From contig NZ_BOOJ01000040.1 of assembly GCF_016863175.1 (NCBI RefSeq), positions 124,001-188,000 of the forward strand: 64,000 nucleotides of DNA, read 5' to 3'. Below are positions 8,331 to 16,629 of the stretch, piece by piece (within the stretch, counting starts at the first letter, position 1; every line of letters starts with the position of its first letter). A program made the position numbers and the translations under genes. The DNA is from Paraplanobispora siamensis. Lineage in GTDB: Bacteria; Actinomycetota; Actinomycetes; Streptosporangiales; Streptosporangiaceae. A model generated the notes under the pieces. The model did not search any database. It was given only the letters and a program-made list of their open reading frames with translations, and was not told where the DNA came from.

Positions 8331-9746
8331 ATGACCGGCGCCCGGACGCCCGGTTCCGGAGCCTCAGAGCCAGGCTTCACGAAGGTCGCGTCGGATTCCG
8401 CGTCCCCCGCGTCCGCCTCCGGGACTGCCGTGTCCGGCTGCGGAACGGCTGCGTCCGGCTTCATGGGCGTCGGGTCCGGGTCCGAGGGCGTCGTCCCGGG
8501 GGCGAGGGGTACGGCTCACCGCTCCGGCGGGGTGGCGGGGGGTGCCCGGACCGCGCTGGAGGCGATCACCGGGCGGCCGCTGAGTTTCCTGCGGTCCTCG
8601 TGGCCGTGGAGGTCCCTGGCGTACCTGTTGTCCGGTGCGCTGTTCGGAGCCTTCGCGCTGATCCTGATCGATGTCATGGTCATTTTCAGCGTCCCGGCGG
8701 CGGTGGCCGTCGGTGTGCTCATCGTCATGTGCGGCGGGTTCGTGATCGGACGGTTCGAGCGCTGGCGACTGCGGCTGGTCGACACCGCGCCCGTGCCGGA
8801 CCCGCACGGGAAACCCCGCGATCCGGGTGCGCGCGCCTGGTTCCTCGCCCGGTTCGCCGAGCAGACCACCTGGCGGGAGTTCGGTTACGCGCTGGCCGCG
8901 CTGCTGGCCCTGTGGTGGATCGACCTGGGCGTGCTCGCCCTCTCCTGCTGGCTGCCCCTGACGCTCATCTCGGGGCCGTTCCAGCCGAGCCTGTCGCTGC
9001 CGCTGGGACTGCTCGCCACCGTGGCCGGGATCGTGATGCTGCCGGTCACGGCCTATCCCATAACGGCCTGGGCCGGGGCGAGGGCCGCGGTGGCCCGGGC
9101 GATCCTCAGCCCGCGCGACGCCGAGCTGATCGAGGTCGTCCGCTCCCGGGCCCGCCTGGTGGACGCCTTCGAGCTCGAGCGCCGCCGGATCGAGCGGGAC
9201 CTGCACGACGGCGCGCAGCAGCGGCTGGTCGCGCTCACGCTGACGCTGGGCATGGCACGGCTCGATCTCGAGCCCGGCTCGCCCGCGGCCGGACGGGTCG
9301 CCGAGGCGCACGAGCAGGCCCTGCTCGCTCTGGCCGAGCTGCGGGAGCTGATCCGCGGCGTGCACCCGAAGGTCCTCACCGACCGGGGTCTGCCCGACGC
9401 GGCCGTCGACGTGGCCGGGCGCTCACCCGTCCCGGCCGAGGTCGACATCGATCTGCCCGGGCGGTTGCCCGCCCCGGTGGAGGCGGCGGCCTATTTCGTG
9501 ATCAGCGAGGCGCTCGCCAACGTGGCCAGGCACAGCCGGGCGAGTCACTGCCGGATACGGGGTCGCCTGGTCGGAGAGAGGCTCCTGATGGAGATCCGCG
9601 ACGACGGGATCGGCGGGGCCGACCCGGCCGGGGGGACCGGGCTGGCGGGGCTGGCCGACCGGATCGCGGTGGTGGACGGCAGGATGACGCTGTCGAGTCC
9701 GGCGGGAGGTCCCACCGTGGTGCGGGTGGAGATCCCATGCGGGTGA
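8331..9746 (+). CDS. Sensor histidine kinase (DesK-like)
   Basis: Membrane kinase, 471 residues from the ATG at 8331. The first ~75 residues are Ser/Gly/Ala-rich and look non-conserved, so a start further downstream is possible. Four membrane spans are visible (about 97-119, 122-142, 186-206, 226-246). The HisKA_3 box ERRRIERDLHDGAQQRL carries the phospho-acceptor His292. The HATPase domain follows with SEALANVARHS, DDGIGG and a GLAGLADR G box. It is followed after ~100 bases by its cognate response regulator and is divergent from the ABC transporter, suggesting an envelope-stress or drug-sensing module. Confidence 0.9.
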   Translation: MTGARTPGSGASEPGFTKVASDSASPASASGTAVSGCGTAASGFMGVGSGSEGVVPGARGTAHRSGGVAGGARTALEAITGRPLSFLRSSWPWRSLAYLLSGALFGAFALILIDVMVIFSVPAAVAVGVLIVMCGGFVIGRFERWRLRLVDTAPVPDPHGKPRDPGARAWFLARFAEQTTWREFGYALAALLALWWIDLGVLALSCWLPLTLISGPFQPSLSLPLGLLATVAGIVMLPVTAYPITAWAGARAAVARAILSPRDAELIEVVRSRARLVDAFELERRRIERDLHDGAQQRLVALTLTLGMARLDLEPGSPAAGRVAEAHEQALLALAELRELIRGVHPKVLTDRGLPDAAVDVAGRSPVPAEVDIDLPGRLPAPVEAAAYFVISEALANVARHSRASHCRIRGRLVGERLLMEIRDDGIGGADPAGGTGLAGLADRIAVVDGRMTLSSPAGGPTVVRVEIPCG

Positions 9747-9753
9747 CGCTTAT

Positions 9754-9787
<34 letters not shown>

Positions 9788-9853
9788 TCGCCGTGGTCAT
9801 GGTCATGATCGCTGCGGGGGATATTCAATGATCATAATTGGGAGGGGTGTGCC

Positions 9854-10483
9854 GTGCGGGTGGTCCTGGCCGAGGACTCCGTTCTGCTCAGGGAAGGGCT
9901 GGCCGGGCTGCTGGAGCGCTTCGGCCACACCGTGGACGCCGCGGTGGCCGACGCCCCCGCGCTGGTCGCCGCCGTCGAGGAGCACGCGCCGGACGTCGTG
10001 GTGACCGACGTGCGGATGCCTCCGGGTTTCACCGACGAGGGTCTGCGCGCCGCCCTCACCCTGCGCCGGGCACGTCCGGAGTTGCCCGTCCTGGTCCTCA
10101 GCCAGTATGTCCAGCAGGCCTACGTCGAGGAGATCATGGGCCCGGGCATCGGCTACCTCCTCAAGGACCGGATCGGCCACGTGGCGGAGTTCGTCGACGC
10201 GCTGGAACGGGTGGCCGCCGGAGGCACCGTCGTCGACCCGGAGGTGGTCAGGCAGCTGCTGGCCAAAAGGCGCGACCCGCTCCAGCGACTGACCCCGCGG
10301 GAGCGCGAGGTCCTGGCCCTCGTCGCGGAGGGCCGCTCCAACGCCGCCATCGCCCGGGCTCTCGTGGTGACCGACGCCGCCGTCGCCAAGCACATCGCCG
10401 GCATCCTGGCCAAGCTCGACCTTCCCCCGGCCGAGGACGACCACCGGCGCGTCCTCGCCGTCCTGGCCTACCTCAGAGGCTGA
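9854..10483 (+). CDS. LuxR/NarL-family response regulator
   Basis: Response regulator of 209 residues, partner of the kinase upstream. The receiver domain has Glu7/Asp8, phosphorylation Asp52 in VVVTDVRMP and Lys104 in YLLKDR. The LuxR-type helix-turn-helix spans roughly 143-195 and begins LTPREREVLALVAEGRS. The GTG start at 9854 is preceded at six bases by GGAGGGG, a strong Shine-Dalgarno. Its likely regulon includes the divergent ABC transporter at 4766-8166, inferred from neighbourhood. The 3' end is 10 bases from the convergent membrane-protein gene. Confidence 0.92.
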   Translation: MRVVLAEDSVLLREGLAGLLERFGHTVDAAVADAPALVAAVEEHAPDVVVTDVRMPPGFTDEGLRAALTLRRARPELPVLVLSQYVQQAYVEEIMGPGIGYLLKDRIGHVAEFVDALERVAAGGTVVDPEVVRQLLAKRRDPLQRLTPREREVLALVAEGRSNAAIARALVVTDAAVAKHIAGILAKLDLPPAEDDHRRVLAVLAYLRG

Positions 10484-10493
10484 GGCCGTACGG

Positions 10494-11204
10494 TCAGACG
10501 CCGAACGCGGCCAGCGTCGCCCAGGCCGCGCCGCCTCCGGCGACCACTCCGGCGACGACCTGGGCCGGGGTGTGGTGCCGGAGCCGTACCCGCGCCCAGC
10601 AGATCAGCGCCACGATCAGCCCGCCGGCGGCCAGGGCGGGTGCGGCGGGCAGCACGTGGGCCAGGAGCACCACGGTGCCCGTCGACACCGCCGCGTGGAA
10701 GGAGATCTTCCAGCGGAGGGTGATCGGGACCGTCAGGGCGAGCGCGGCCAGCATGGCGGTCACCGTGGCGACCAGCAGTCCGGGGGCGCCCAGCAGGGCC
10801 AGGAGCACCAGCGCGACCGACACCGCCCCCATCGCCACCAGCAGCGGCCTGGTCCGGCTCTCGCGGTCGACCAGGTGGTGGGAGTCCAGCCGCCCGGAGC
10901 GCACCCCGGCCAGGATCACCCCGGCCGGCACCCCGCCGCACAACGCCGAGGCCACCAGCCCCCAGCCCGCCCCCGGCCAGCCGCCGGTCAGCAGCCCGAT
11001 CAGCGGCGGGAGCGCGATGACCAGCACCTGCGGGGCGAACACACCGGTCACCCACCGGGCGACCCGGGTGGCGGCGGGCTCCCGCACGCCGCCGGGCATG
11101 CCCGGCCTGAGGCCGCCCGCGCCGCCAGGCGTGGGATCCCCCGTGCCGGCCGCGGACGGGTCGGTGTCCGCGGCCGGGTCCCGGGCCGGTTCGTGGCCGG
11201 TCAC
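10494..11204 (-). CDS. PAP2-like integral membrane protein
   Basis: Polytopic protein of 236 residues with a Pro/Gly-rich cytoplasmic N-terminus (1-45) and about six spans. Weak type 2 phosphatidic acid phosphatase landmarks are present in order: RESRTRP at 114-120, SFH (Ser168-His170) and an Arg-rich RVRLRHH around 205-211. The expected final Asp is Gln214, and the first motif lacks Lys, so activity is doubtful. It lies 3 bases downstream of dapD on the same strand and is probably co-transcribed. A role in lipid or undecaprenyl-phosphate turnover is possible but not shown. Confidence 0.6.
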   Translation of the reverse strand: MTGHEPARDPAADTDPSAAGTGDPTPGGAGGLRPGMPGGVREPAATRVARWVTGVFAPQVLVIALPPLIGLLTGGWPGAGWGLVASALCGGVPAGVILAGVRSGRLDSHHLVDRESRTRPLLVAMGAVSVALVLLALLGAPGLLVATVTAMLAALALTVPITLRWKISFHAAVSTGTVVLLAHVLPAAPALAAGGLIVALICWARVRLRHHTPAQVVAGVVAGGGAAWATLAAFGV

Positions 11205-11207
11205 CCG

Positions 11208-12206
11208 TCAGTCGTTGGCGTGCAGGGCGCTGTTGAGTTCCACGCCGGAGCCCCGGCGGGGGACGGCCTCGACGGCGCCGGTGGTGGAGTTGCGGCGGAA
11301 CAGCAGGCCGGAGGCGCCCGACAGTTCGGCGGCCTTGACGACCTTTCCGTCGGGGAGGGACACCTTGGTCCCGGCGGTGACGTAGAGGCCGGCCTCCACG
11401 ACGACGTCGTCGCCGAGGGAGATGCCGATGCCGCTGTTGGCGCCGAGCAGGCAGCGCTGGCCGACGGAGATGACCTGCTTGCCGCCGCCCGACAGGGTGC
11501 CCATGATCGAGGCGCCGCCGCCGACGTCGGAGCCGTCGCCCACGACGACGCCCGCCGAGATGCGGCCCTCGACCATGGACGCGCCGAGCGTGCCGGCGTT
11601 GAAGTTGACGAAGCCCTCGTGCATCACAGTCGTGCCCGAAGCCAGGTGCGCGCCCAGGCGGACGCGGTCGGCCTCGGCGATCCGGACGCCGGTCGGCACC
11701 ACGTAGTCGACCATCCGCGGGAACTTGTCGACGCCGTAGACGGTCACCTGGCCGCGGCGGCGCAGGCGCAGGCGGGTCGCCTCGAAGCCCTCCACCGGGC
11801 ACGGGCCGTGGTTGGTCCACACGACGTTGGACAGCAGGCCGAACACGCCGTCGAGGTTCTGCCCGTGCGGCTGGATCAGCCGGGCGGACAGCAGGTGCAG
11901 GCGGAGGTAGGCGTCGTGCGCGTCGGCCGGCGGCTCCGACAGCTTGGCGATGCCGGTCTCCACGGCGATCACCTCAACGCCGCGGTCCTCGTCGGGGCCG
12001 AGCAGCGCGGCGACCTCGGCGCCGAGGGCCTCCGCGGCCTCCTGCGGGGTCAGCCGCCGGGTGCCGGGGGAGGAGGGCTCTCCCAGCTGCGGGGAGGGGA
12101 ACCAGGTGTCGAGCACGGTCCCGTCGGGGGTGATGGTCGCGATTCCGGTGCCGTGGGCACCCGAGGTCTGAGCTGCTGCGTTCACAGGGACGTTCACAGG
12201 GACCAA
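11208..12206 (-). CDS. dapD: 2,3,4,5-tetrahydropyridine-2,6-dicarboxylate N-succinyltransferase
   Basis: Cytoplasmic acyl-CoA transferase of the succinylase branch of diaminopimelate/lysine synthesis, moving succinyl from succinyl-CoA to tetrahydrodipicolinate. It is 332 residues, matching actinobacterial DapD. The N-terminal domain is followed from about residue 170 by left-handed beta-helix repeats ([49 protein letters not shown]) and a C-terminal extension. The start is uncertain. The outermost codon is TTG at 12206, and two in-frame GTGs (12197, 12185) lie within a 12-base tandem duplication; none has a clear Shine-Dalgarno. It is divergent from thrS. Confidence 0.93.
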   Translation of the reverse strand: MVPVNVPVNAAAQTSGAHGTGIATITPDGTVLDTWFPSPQLGEPSSPGTRRLTPQEAAEALGAEVAALLGPDEDRGVEVIAVETGIAKLSEPPADAHDAYLRLHLLSARLIQPHGQNLDGVFGLLSNVVWTNHGPCPVEGFEATRLRLRRRGQVTVYGVDKFPRMVDYVVPTGVRIAEADRVRLGAHLASGTTVMHEGFVNFNAGTLGASMVEGRISAGVVVGDGSDVGGGASIMGTLSGGGKQVISVGQRCLLGANSGIGISLGDDVVVEAGLYVTAGTKVSLPDGKVVKAAELSGASGLLFRRNSTTGAVEAVPRRGSGVELNSALHAND

Positions 12207-12307
12207 GAATAGTGACCTTCACCGGCCCGCAGGGGGACGGGCTCACCGCGGGGCGCCCCCGGACACCGGTAGCATCGGTTTCCTGACCACTCGATGAAGG
12301 AGCAACC

Positions 12308-14275
12308 GTGTCTGCCGTGCCAGAACTTCGTATCACCCTCGCCGGAGCCGAGCGTGTGGTGGCGGGGGGCACGACGTACGGCGAGGCCCTCGGCGCCGAC
12401 GGCCGCTCCGTGGTCGCCGCCCGGGCCAACGGCGAGCTGAAGGACCTCGCGGCCCCGGTGGCCGCCGGTGACGTGATCGAGCCGGTCGAGGCCGGCAGCG
12501 CCGACGGCCGGGCCATCATCCGCCACTCCACCGCGCACGTCATGGCCCAGGCCGTCCAGGAGATCTTCCCCGAGGCGAAGCTGGGCATCGGCCCGCCCGT
12601 CGAGAACGGCTTCTACTACGACTTCGACGTCACCGCCCCGTTCACCCCCGAGGACCTCAAGCGCATCGAGAAGCGCATGCGCGAGATCGTCAAGCAGGGC
12701 CAGCTGTTCTCCCGTCGTCCCGTCTCCGACGACGACGCCCGCCAGGAGCTCGCCGCCGAGCCGTACAAGCTGGAGCTGATCGGGCTCAAGGGCGGCGCGG
12801 CCGACGAGGAGAGCGTCGAGGTCGGCGCCGGTCAGCTGACCATCTACGACAACCTCGACGCCAAGACCGGCGAACTGTGCTGGAAGGACCTGTGCCGCGG
12901 CCCGCACGTGCCGAGCACCCGGTCCATCCCGGCGTTCAAGCTGATGCGCTCCGGCGGCGCCTACTGGCGGGGCAGCGAGAAGAACCCGCAGCTGCAGCGC
13001 ATCTACGGCACCGCCTGGGAGTCGCGCGAGAAGCAGGACGAATACCTGCACCTGCTGGAGGAGGCCGAGAAGCGCGACCACCGCAAGCTGGGCGCCGAGC
13101 TCGACCTGTTCTCCTTCCCCGACGAGCTGGGCTCGGGCCTGCCGGTCTTCCACCCCAAGGGCGGCGTGATCCGGAAGATCATGGAGGACTACTCCCGGCG
13201 CCGGCACGAGGAGGCGGGTTACTCCTTCGTCAACACCCCGCACATCACCAAGGACCACCTGTACAAGGTCTCCGGCCACCTCGACTGGTACGCCGACGGC
13301 ATGTTCCCGCCCATGGAGCTGGAAGGCGCCAAGTACTACCTCAAGCCGATGAACTGCCCGATGCACAACCTGATCTTCAGGGCGCGCGGGCGGTCCTACC
13401 GTGAGCTGCCGCTGCGGCTGTTCGAGTTCGGCACGGTCTACCGCTACGAGAAGTCCGGCGTCGTGCACGGCCTGACCCGGGTGCGCGGCCTGACCCAGGA
13501 CGACGCGCACATCTACTGCACCCGCGAGCAGATGCGCGACGAGCTGACCTCGCTGCTGCGCTTCGTGCTCGACCTGCTGCGCGACTACGGCCTGAGCGAC
13601 TTCTACCTGGAGCTGTCCACCAAGGACCCGGTCAAGTTCGTCGGCACCGACGAGGACTGGGAGGAGGCCACCCAGACGCTGCGAGAGGTCGCCGAGTCGG
13701 AGAACCTGGAGCTCGTCCTCGACCCGGGCGGCGCGGCGTTCTACGGGCCGAAGATCTCGGTGCAGGCGCGTGACGCGATCGGCCGCTCCTGGCAGATGTC
13801 GACGATCCAGCTGGACTTCAACCTGCCGCAGCGCTTCGAGCTGGAGTACCAGTCGGCCGACGGCTCGCGCCAGCGACCCGTCATGATCCACCGGGCGCTG
13901 TTCGGCTCGATCGAGCGCTTCTTCGGCGTCCTGGTCGAGCACTACGCGGGCGCCTTCCCTCCCTGGCTCGCCCCGGTGCAGGCCGTCTGCATCCCGATCG
14001 CCGAGGCCCACGTGCCCTACCTGCAGGACGTGGCCAAGAAGGCCCGCGAGCGGGGCGTCCGGATCGAGGTCGACTCCTCCGACGACCGGATGCAGAAGAA
14101 GATCCGCAACGCGCAGAAGGCCAAGGTGCCGTTCATGCTCCTGGCGGGCGACGAGGACATCGCCAACGGCGCGATCTCCTTCCGCTTCCGCAACGGCGAG
14201 CAGAAGAACGGCGTCCCGGTCGACCAGGCGATCGACGAGATCGTCGGCGCGATCGAGCGCCGCGTCCAGGTCTGA
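12308..14275 (+). CDS. thrS: Threonyl-tRNA synthetase
   Basis: Class II aminoacyl-tRNA synthetase, 655 residues, charging tRNA-Thr. An N-terminal TGS domain (~1-60) is followed by the editing domain with His73-x3-His77 (HSTAHV). The catalytic core includes the zinc-binding NCPMHN at 349-354, and the C-terminal anticodon-binding domain starts near 545. The GTG start follows GAAGGAG at suitable spacing. It heads the conserved actinobacterial order thrS-HIT-pgsA-acyltransferase-pimA, here interrupted by a hydrolase and an Asp23 gene. The only notable feature downstream is a 17-base tandem repeat. Confidence 0.97.
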   Translation: MSAVPELRITLAGAERVVAGGTTYGEALGADGRSVVAARANGELKDLAAPVAAGDVIEPVEAGSADGRAIIRHSTAHVMAQAVQEIFPEAKLGIGPPVENGFYYDFDVTAPFTPEDLKRIEKRMREIVKQGQLFSRRPVSDDDARQELAAEPYKLELIGLKGGAADEESVEVGAGQLTIYDNLDAKTGELCWKDLCRGPHVPSTRSIPAFKLMRSGGAYWRGSEKNPQLQRIYGTAWESREKQDEYLHLLEEAEKRDHRKLGAELDLFSFPDELGSGLPVFHPKGGVIRKIMEDYSRRRHEEAGYSFVNTPHITKDHLYKVSGHLDWYADGMFPPMELEGAKYYLKPMNCPMHNLIFRARGRSYRELPLRLFEFGTVYRYEKSGVVHGLTRVRGLTQDDAHIYCTREQMRDELTSLLRFVLDLLRDYGLSDFYLELSTKDPVKFVGTDEDWEEATQTLREVAESENLELVLDPGGAAFYGPKISVQARDAIGRSWQMSTIQLDFNLPQRFELEYQSADGSRQRPVMIHRALFGSIERFFGVLVEHYAGAFPPWLAPVQAVCIPIAEAHVPYLQDVAKKARERGVRIEVDSSDDRMQKKIRNAQKAKVPFMLLAGDEDIANGAISFRFRNGEQKNGVPVDQAIDEIVGAIERRVQV

Positions 14276-14353
14276 CCCGCCGAGGCGGCTTCCCGGACGA
14301 CGACCGATGTCGCCCGGGAGGTCCGTGCCGCTCCCGTACGGCCCGCGCTTGCG

Positions 14354-14438
14354 TGAGGCGCGCCGTACTGTGAGGCGCGCCGTACTGTGAGGCGCGCCGT
14401 ACTGTGAGGCGGGCCGTCGCACGAGGCGCGCCCTCCTG
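14354..14438 (+). repeat. 17-bp tandem repeat after thrS
   Basis: Three perfect copies of a 17-base unit (TGAGGCGCGCCGTACTG at 14354, 14371 and 14388) are followed by two diverged copies to 14438. The array lies between the thrS stop and the next start. Each unit contains a GGCGCGCC palindrome. Nothing else is visible in this 206-base gap apart from an imperfect inverted repeat near 14290-14322 that could end the thrS transcript. Confidence 0.85.
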
Positions 14439-14481
14439 CGGGGGAGGCGCGTTGTCCGGTGGGCTGTGGTGGACTGGCGCC

Positions 14482-15288
14482 ATGAACTCACCGGCAGTGC
14501 GCGCCGTCCTCGTGGTCCTGGCGGTGGCGGCGGTGCTGCTCGGGCTGGTGTGGGCCTTCCAGCGGCGCCTGATCTATCTGCCCGACCGCGGGCCGGTGCC
14601 GCCCGCCGCGCAGGTCCTTCCCGGGGCGCGAGAGGTGTCGTTCACCACCGACGACGGGCTGCGGCTCGACGCCTGGTTCGTGCCCGGCGAGCACGAGGTG
14701 ACCGTGCTCGTCACCGGCGGGAACGCCGGCAACCGGTGGAACCGGGCGCCGCTGGCCCGCGCGCTGGCCGCGCACGGGCTGTCGGTGCTGCTGATGGACT
14801 ACCGGGGATACGGCGGCAATCCCGGCAGCCCGACCGAGGAGGGGCTGCGCCTGGACGCGGAGGCGGCCCGGCGCTTCCTCGGCGACGTGCCGGTGATCTA
14901 TTTCGGCGAGAGCCTCGGCGCGGCGGTGGCGACCCGCCTGGCCGCCGACCATCCGCCGGACGGGCTGGTGCTCCGCTCGCCCTTCACCGACCTGGCGGCG
15001 GCGGGACAGGCCAACTACCCGTTCCTGCCGGTGCGGGCGCTGCTGCGCGACCGCTTCCCGGTCGCCGAGCGGGTCGCGGGCATCCGGGTGCCGCTGGTGG
15101 TGATATACGGCACGGCCGACACGATCGTGCCGGCCGTGCAGAGCAGGGCGGTCGCCACGGCGGCCCCGGGCCCGGTCACGGTGGTCGAGATCCCCGGCGC
15201 GGGGCACAACGACATGGCGTTCCTGAACGGTCCCGAGACGGTGGGCGCCGTGACGGACCTCGCCGACCGCATCGCCGGCGCCCGCTGA
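14482..15288 (+). CDS. Membrane-anchored alpha/beta hydrolase
   Basis: Alpha/beta-hydrolase of the BEM46/YqkD-like group, 268 residues from the ATG at 14482. A single N-terminal span (~7-26) would anchor it with the catalytic domain outside or as a signal anchor. The nucleophile elbow GESLG places Ser144, the acid is Asp213 in GTADTIVP and the base is His242 in GAGHND. An upstream in-frame start at 14404 would add 26 residues translated from the tandem-repeat flank and is rejected. The substrate is unknown. It converges with the Asp23 gene. Confidence 0.85.
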   Translation: MNSPAVRAVLVVLAVAAVLLGLVWAFQRRLIYLPDRGPVPPAAQVLPGAREVSFTTDDGLRLDAWFVPGEHEVTVLVTGGNAGNRWNRAPLARALAAHGLSVLLMDYRGYGGNPGSPTEEGLRLDAEAARRFLGDVPVIYFGESLGAAVATRLAADHPPDGLVLRSPFTDLAAAGQANYPFLPVRALLRDRFPVAERVAGIRVPLVVIYGTADTIVPAVQSRAVATAAPGPVTVVEIPGAGHNDMAFLNGPETVGAVTDLADRIAGAR

Positions 15289-15389
15289 GGGCGGCTCCGC
15301 CCAGAGGGCCCGCTCAGGAACACCTGGAAGGACCCGCTCAGGAGCGCCCCCGCGGAGACGACCGCCCGGCAGCACCGCCCCGGAGGCGA

Positions 15390-15938
15390 TCACTCGGGAA
15401 GAGCGCCCTCCTCGGTCCCCGCCGGGCCCTCCTGACGGGTCTCACCCGGCAGGCGGACGTCGTCGACGGTGACGTTGACCTCGACCACGCGCATGCCCAG
15501 CATCCGGCTGACGGTGCGGGCCACGTTGGTCTTGACCTCGTTGGCCACGTCCATGACCGCGTGGCCGTACTCGGCCACGATCGTCACGTCCACGGCGACG
15601 GTGCGGTCCTGGACGTGGGCGCTGACCCCCTGGGGGCCGCGCCGGGCGCCGGTGCGCTCGCGGAGCGCGCCGATCGCCTCCGCGGGATCCTCGCCCAGGT
15701 CGGCGACCCCGGCGACCTCCAGCGTGGCCAGGGCGGCGACCTTCTCGACCACCTCGTCGGCAACCTTGATCCGGCCCTTCACCACGGCCGAGGACGTCGG
15801 CTCCGGGGTCGAGGCGACGGACATGCTCAGGGAGAACGGGCGGGGGGCTGCGGTCGTCTCGCTGACGATGGAGAGCTCCCGGGCCTCGGTCTCCTCGGTG
15901 GTCTCCTCGGCCGCGTCCTCGACGGAGAGGTCGGTCAT
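15390..15938 (-). CDS. Asp23/Gls24-family envelope stress protein
   Basis: Small protein of 182 residues. The first ~50 residues are acidic and disordered. Residues ~52-165 form the Asp23/Gls24 (DUF322) domain, with VVKGRIKVADEVVEKVAALATLEVAGV at its start and VEVNVTVDDVRLP at its end. Family members associate with the membrane and are induced by alkaline or envelope stress in Firmicutes; the role in actinomycetes is poorly known. It stands alone between a convergent hydrolase and the divergent HIT gene. The 139-base gap to HIT must hold both promoters. Confidence 0.88.
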   Translation of the reverse strand: MTDLSVEDAAEETTEETEARELSIVSETTAAPRPFSLSMSVASTPEPTSSAVVKGRIKVADEVVEKVAALATLEVAGVADLGEDPAEAIGALRERTGARRGPQGVSAHVQDRTVAVDVTIVAEYGHAVMDVANEVKTNVARTVSRMLGMRVVEVNVTVDDVRLPGETRQEGPAGTEEGALPE

Positions 15939-16077
15939 GACGTGCTCCTCGGCTGTGTCTGTGGCACTCGCTGAATCCTGCCGGAAGTATGCCGTAAATG
16001 TCCGCTACTGCTGGACAAAACATCCCGACCAGGAGCCGCCAGAGGTCGCGGATCTGCCTCGCAATATGCTGGCCGCC

Positions 16078-16629
16078 ATGAGCGACGAGCCGCAGCCGCA
16101 GGACGGGACCGGAGTGCCGGACGCGTTCGAGAGGCTCTGGACCCCCCACCGGATGGCGTACATCAAGGGAGAGAACAAGCCGACCGGCTCAGGGCCGGAG
16201 GACGGCTGCCCGTTCTGCGACATCCCGAAGCTGAGCGACGAGGACGGGCTGATCGTCGCCCGTGGCCGGTGGGTCTACGCCGTCCTCAACCTCTACCCCT
16301 ACAACTCCGGTCACCTGCTGATCTGCCCCTACCGGCACGTCCCGGACTACACCGACCTGGACGGCGACGAGACCGCCGAGCTGGCCGGCTTCACCCAGCG
16401 CGGGCTGACCGCGCTGCGCAAGGCCAGCGGCGCGCACGGCTTCAACGTGGGCATGAACCTCGGCGTCGTGGCGGGCGCGGGCATCGCCGCCCACCTGCAC
16501 CAGCACGTGGTGCCCCGGTGGGGCGGCGACACCAACTTCATGCCGGTGGTCGGCCGGACCCGGGTGCTGCCTCAGCTGTTGCGCGACACCAGGTCGCTGC
16601 TCGCCGGCTGCTGGCCCGCCGACGCGTAG
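16078..16629 (+). CDS. HIT-family AP4A phosphorylase/hydrolase
   Basis: Cytoplasmic nucleotide-binding enzyme, 183 residues, orthologous by position and motifs to the mycobacterial AP4A phosphorylase (Rv2613c) that precedes pgsA1. The zinc pair Cys44-x2-Cys47 (CPFCD) and the catalytic triad motif His139-x-His141-x-His143 (HLHQHVV) are present. An ATG four codons earlier (16066) is also possible. It likely splits diadenosine tetraphosphate made by stressed aminoacyl-tRNA synthetases, fitting its place after thrS. The last 58 bases overlap tail-to-tail with the large membrane-protein gene on the other strand, which is unusual in this window. Confidence 0.92.
   Translation: MSDEPQPQDGTGVPDAFERLWTPHRMAYIKGENKPTGSGPEDGCPFCDIPKLSDEDGLIVARGRWVYAVLNLYPYNSGHLLICPYRHVPDYTDLDGDETAELAGFTQRGLTALRKASGAHGFNVGMNLGVVAGAGIAAHLHQHVVPRWGGDTNFMPVVGRTRVLPQLLRDTRSLLAGCWPADA

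Noticed and set aside
14404-14481. 26-residue N-terminal extension of the alpha/beta hydrolase
   Set aside because: It is translated from the tandem repeat flank; the ATG at 14482 directly before the signal anchor fits better.
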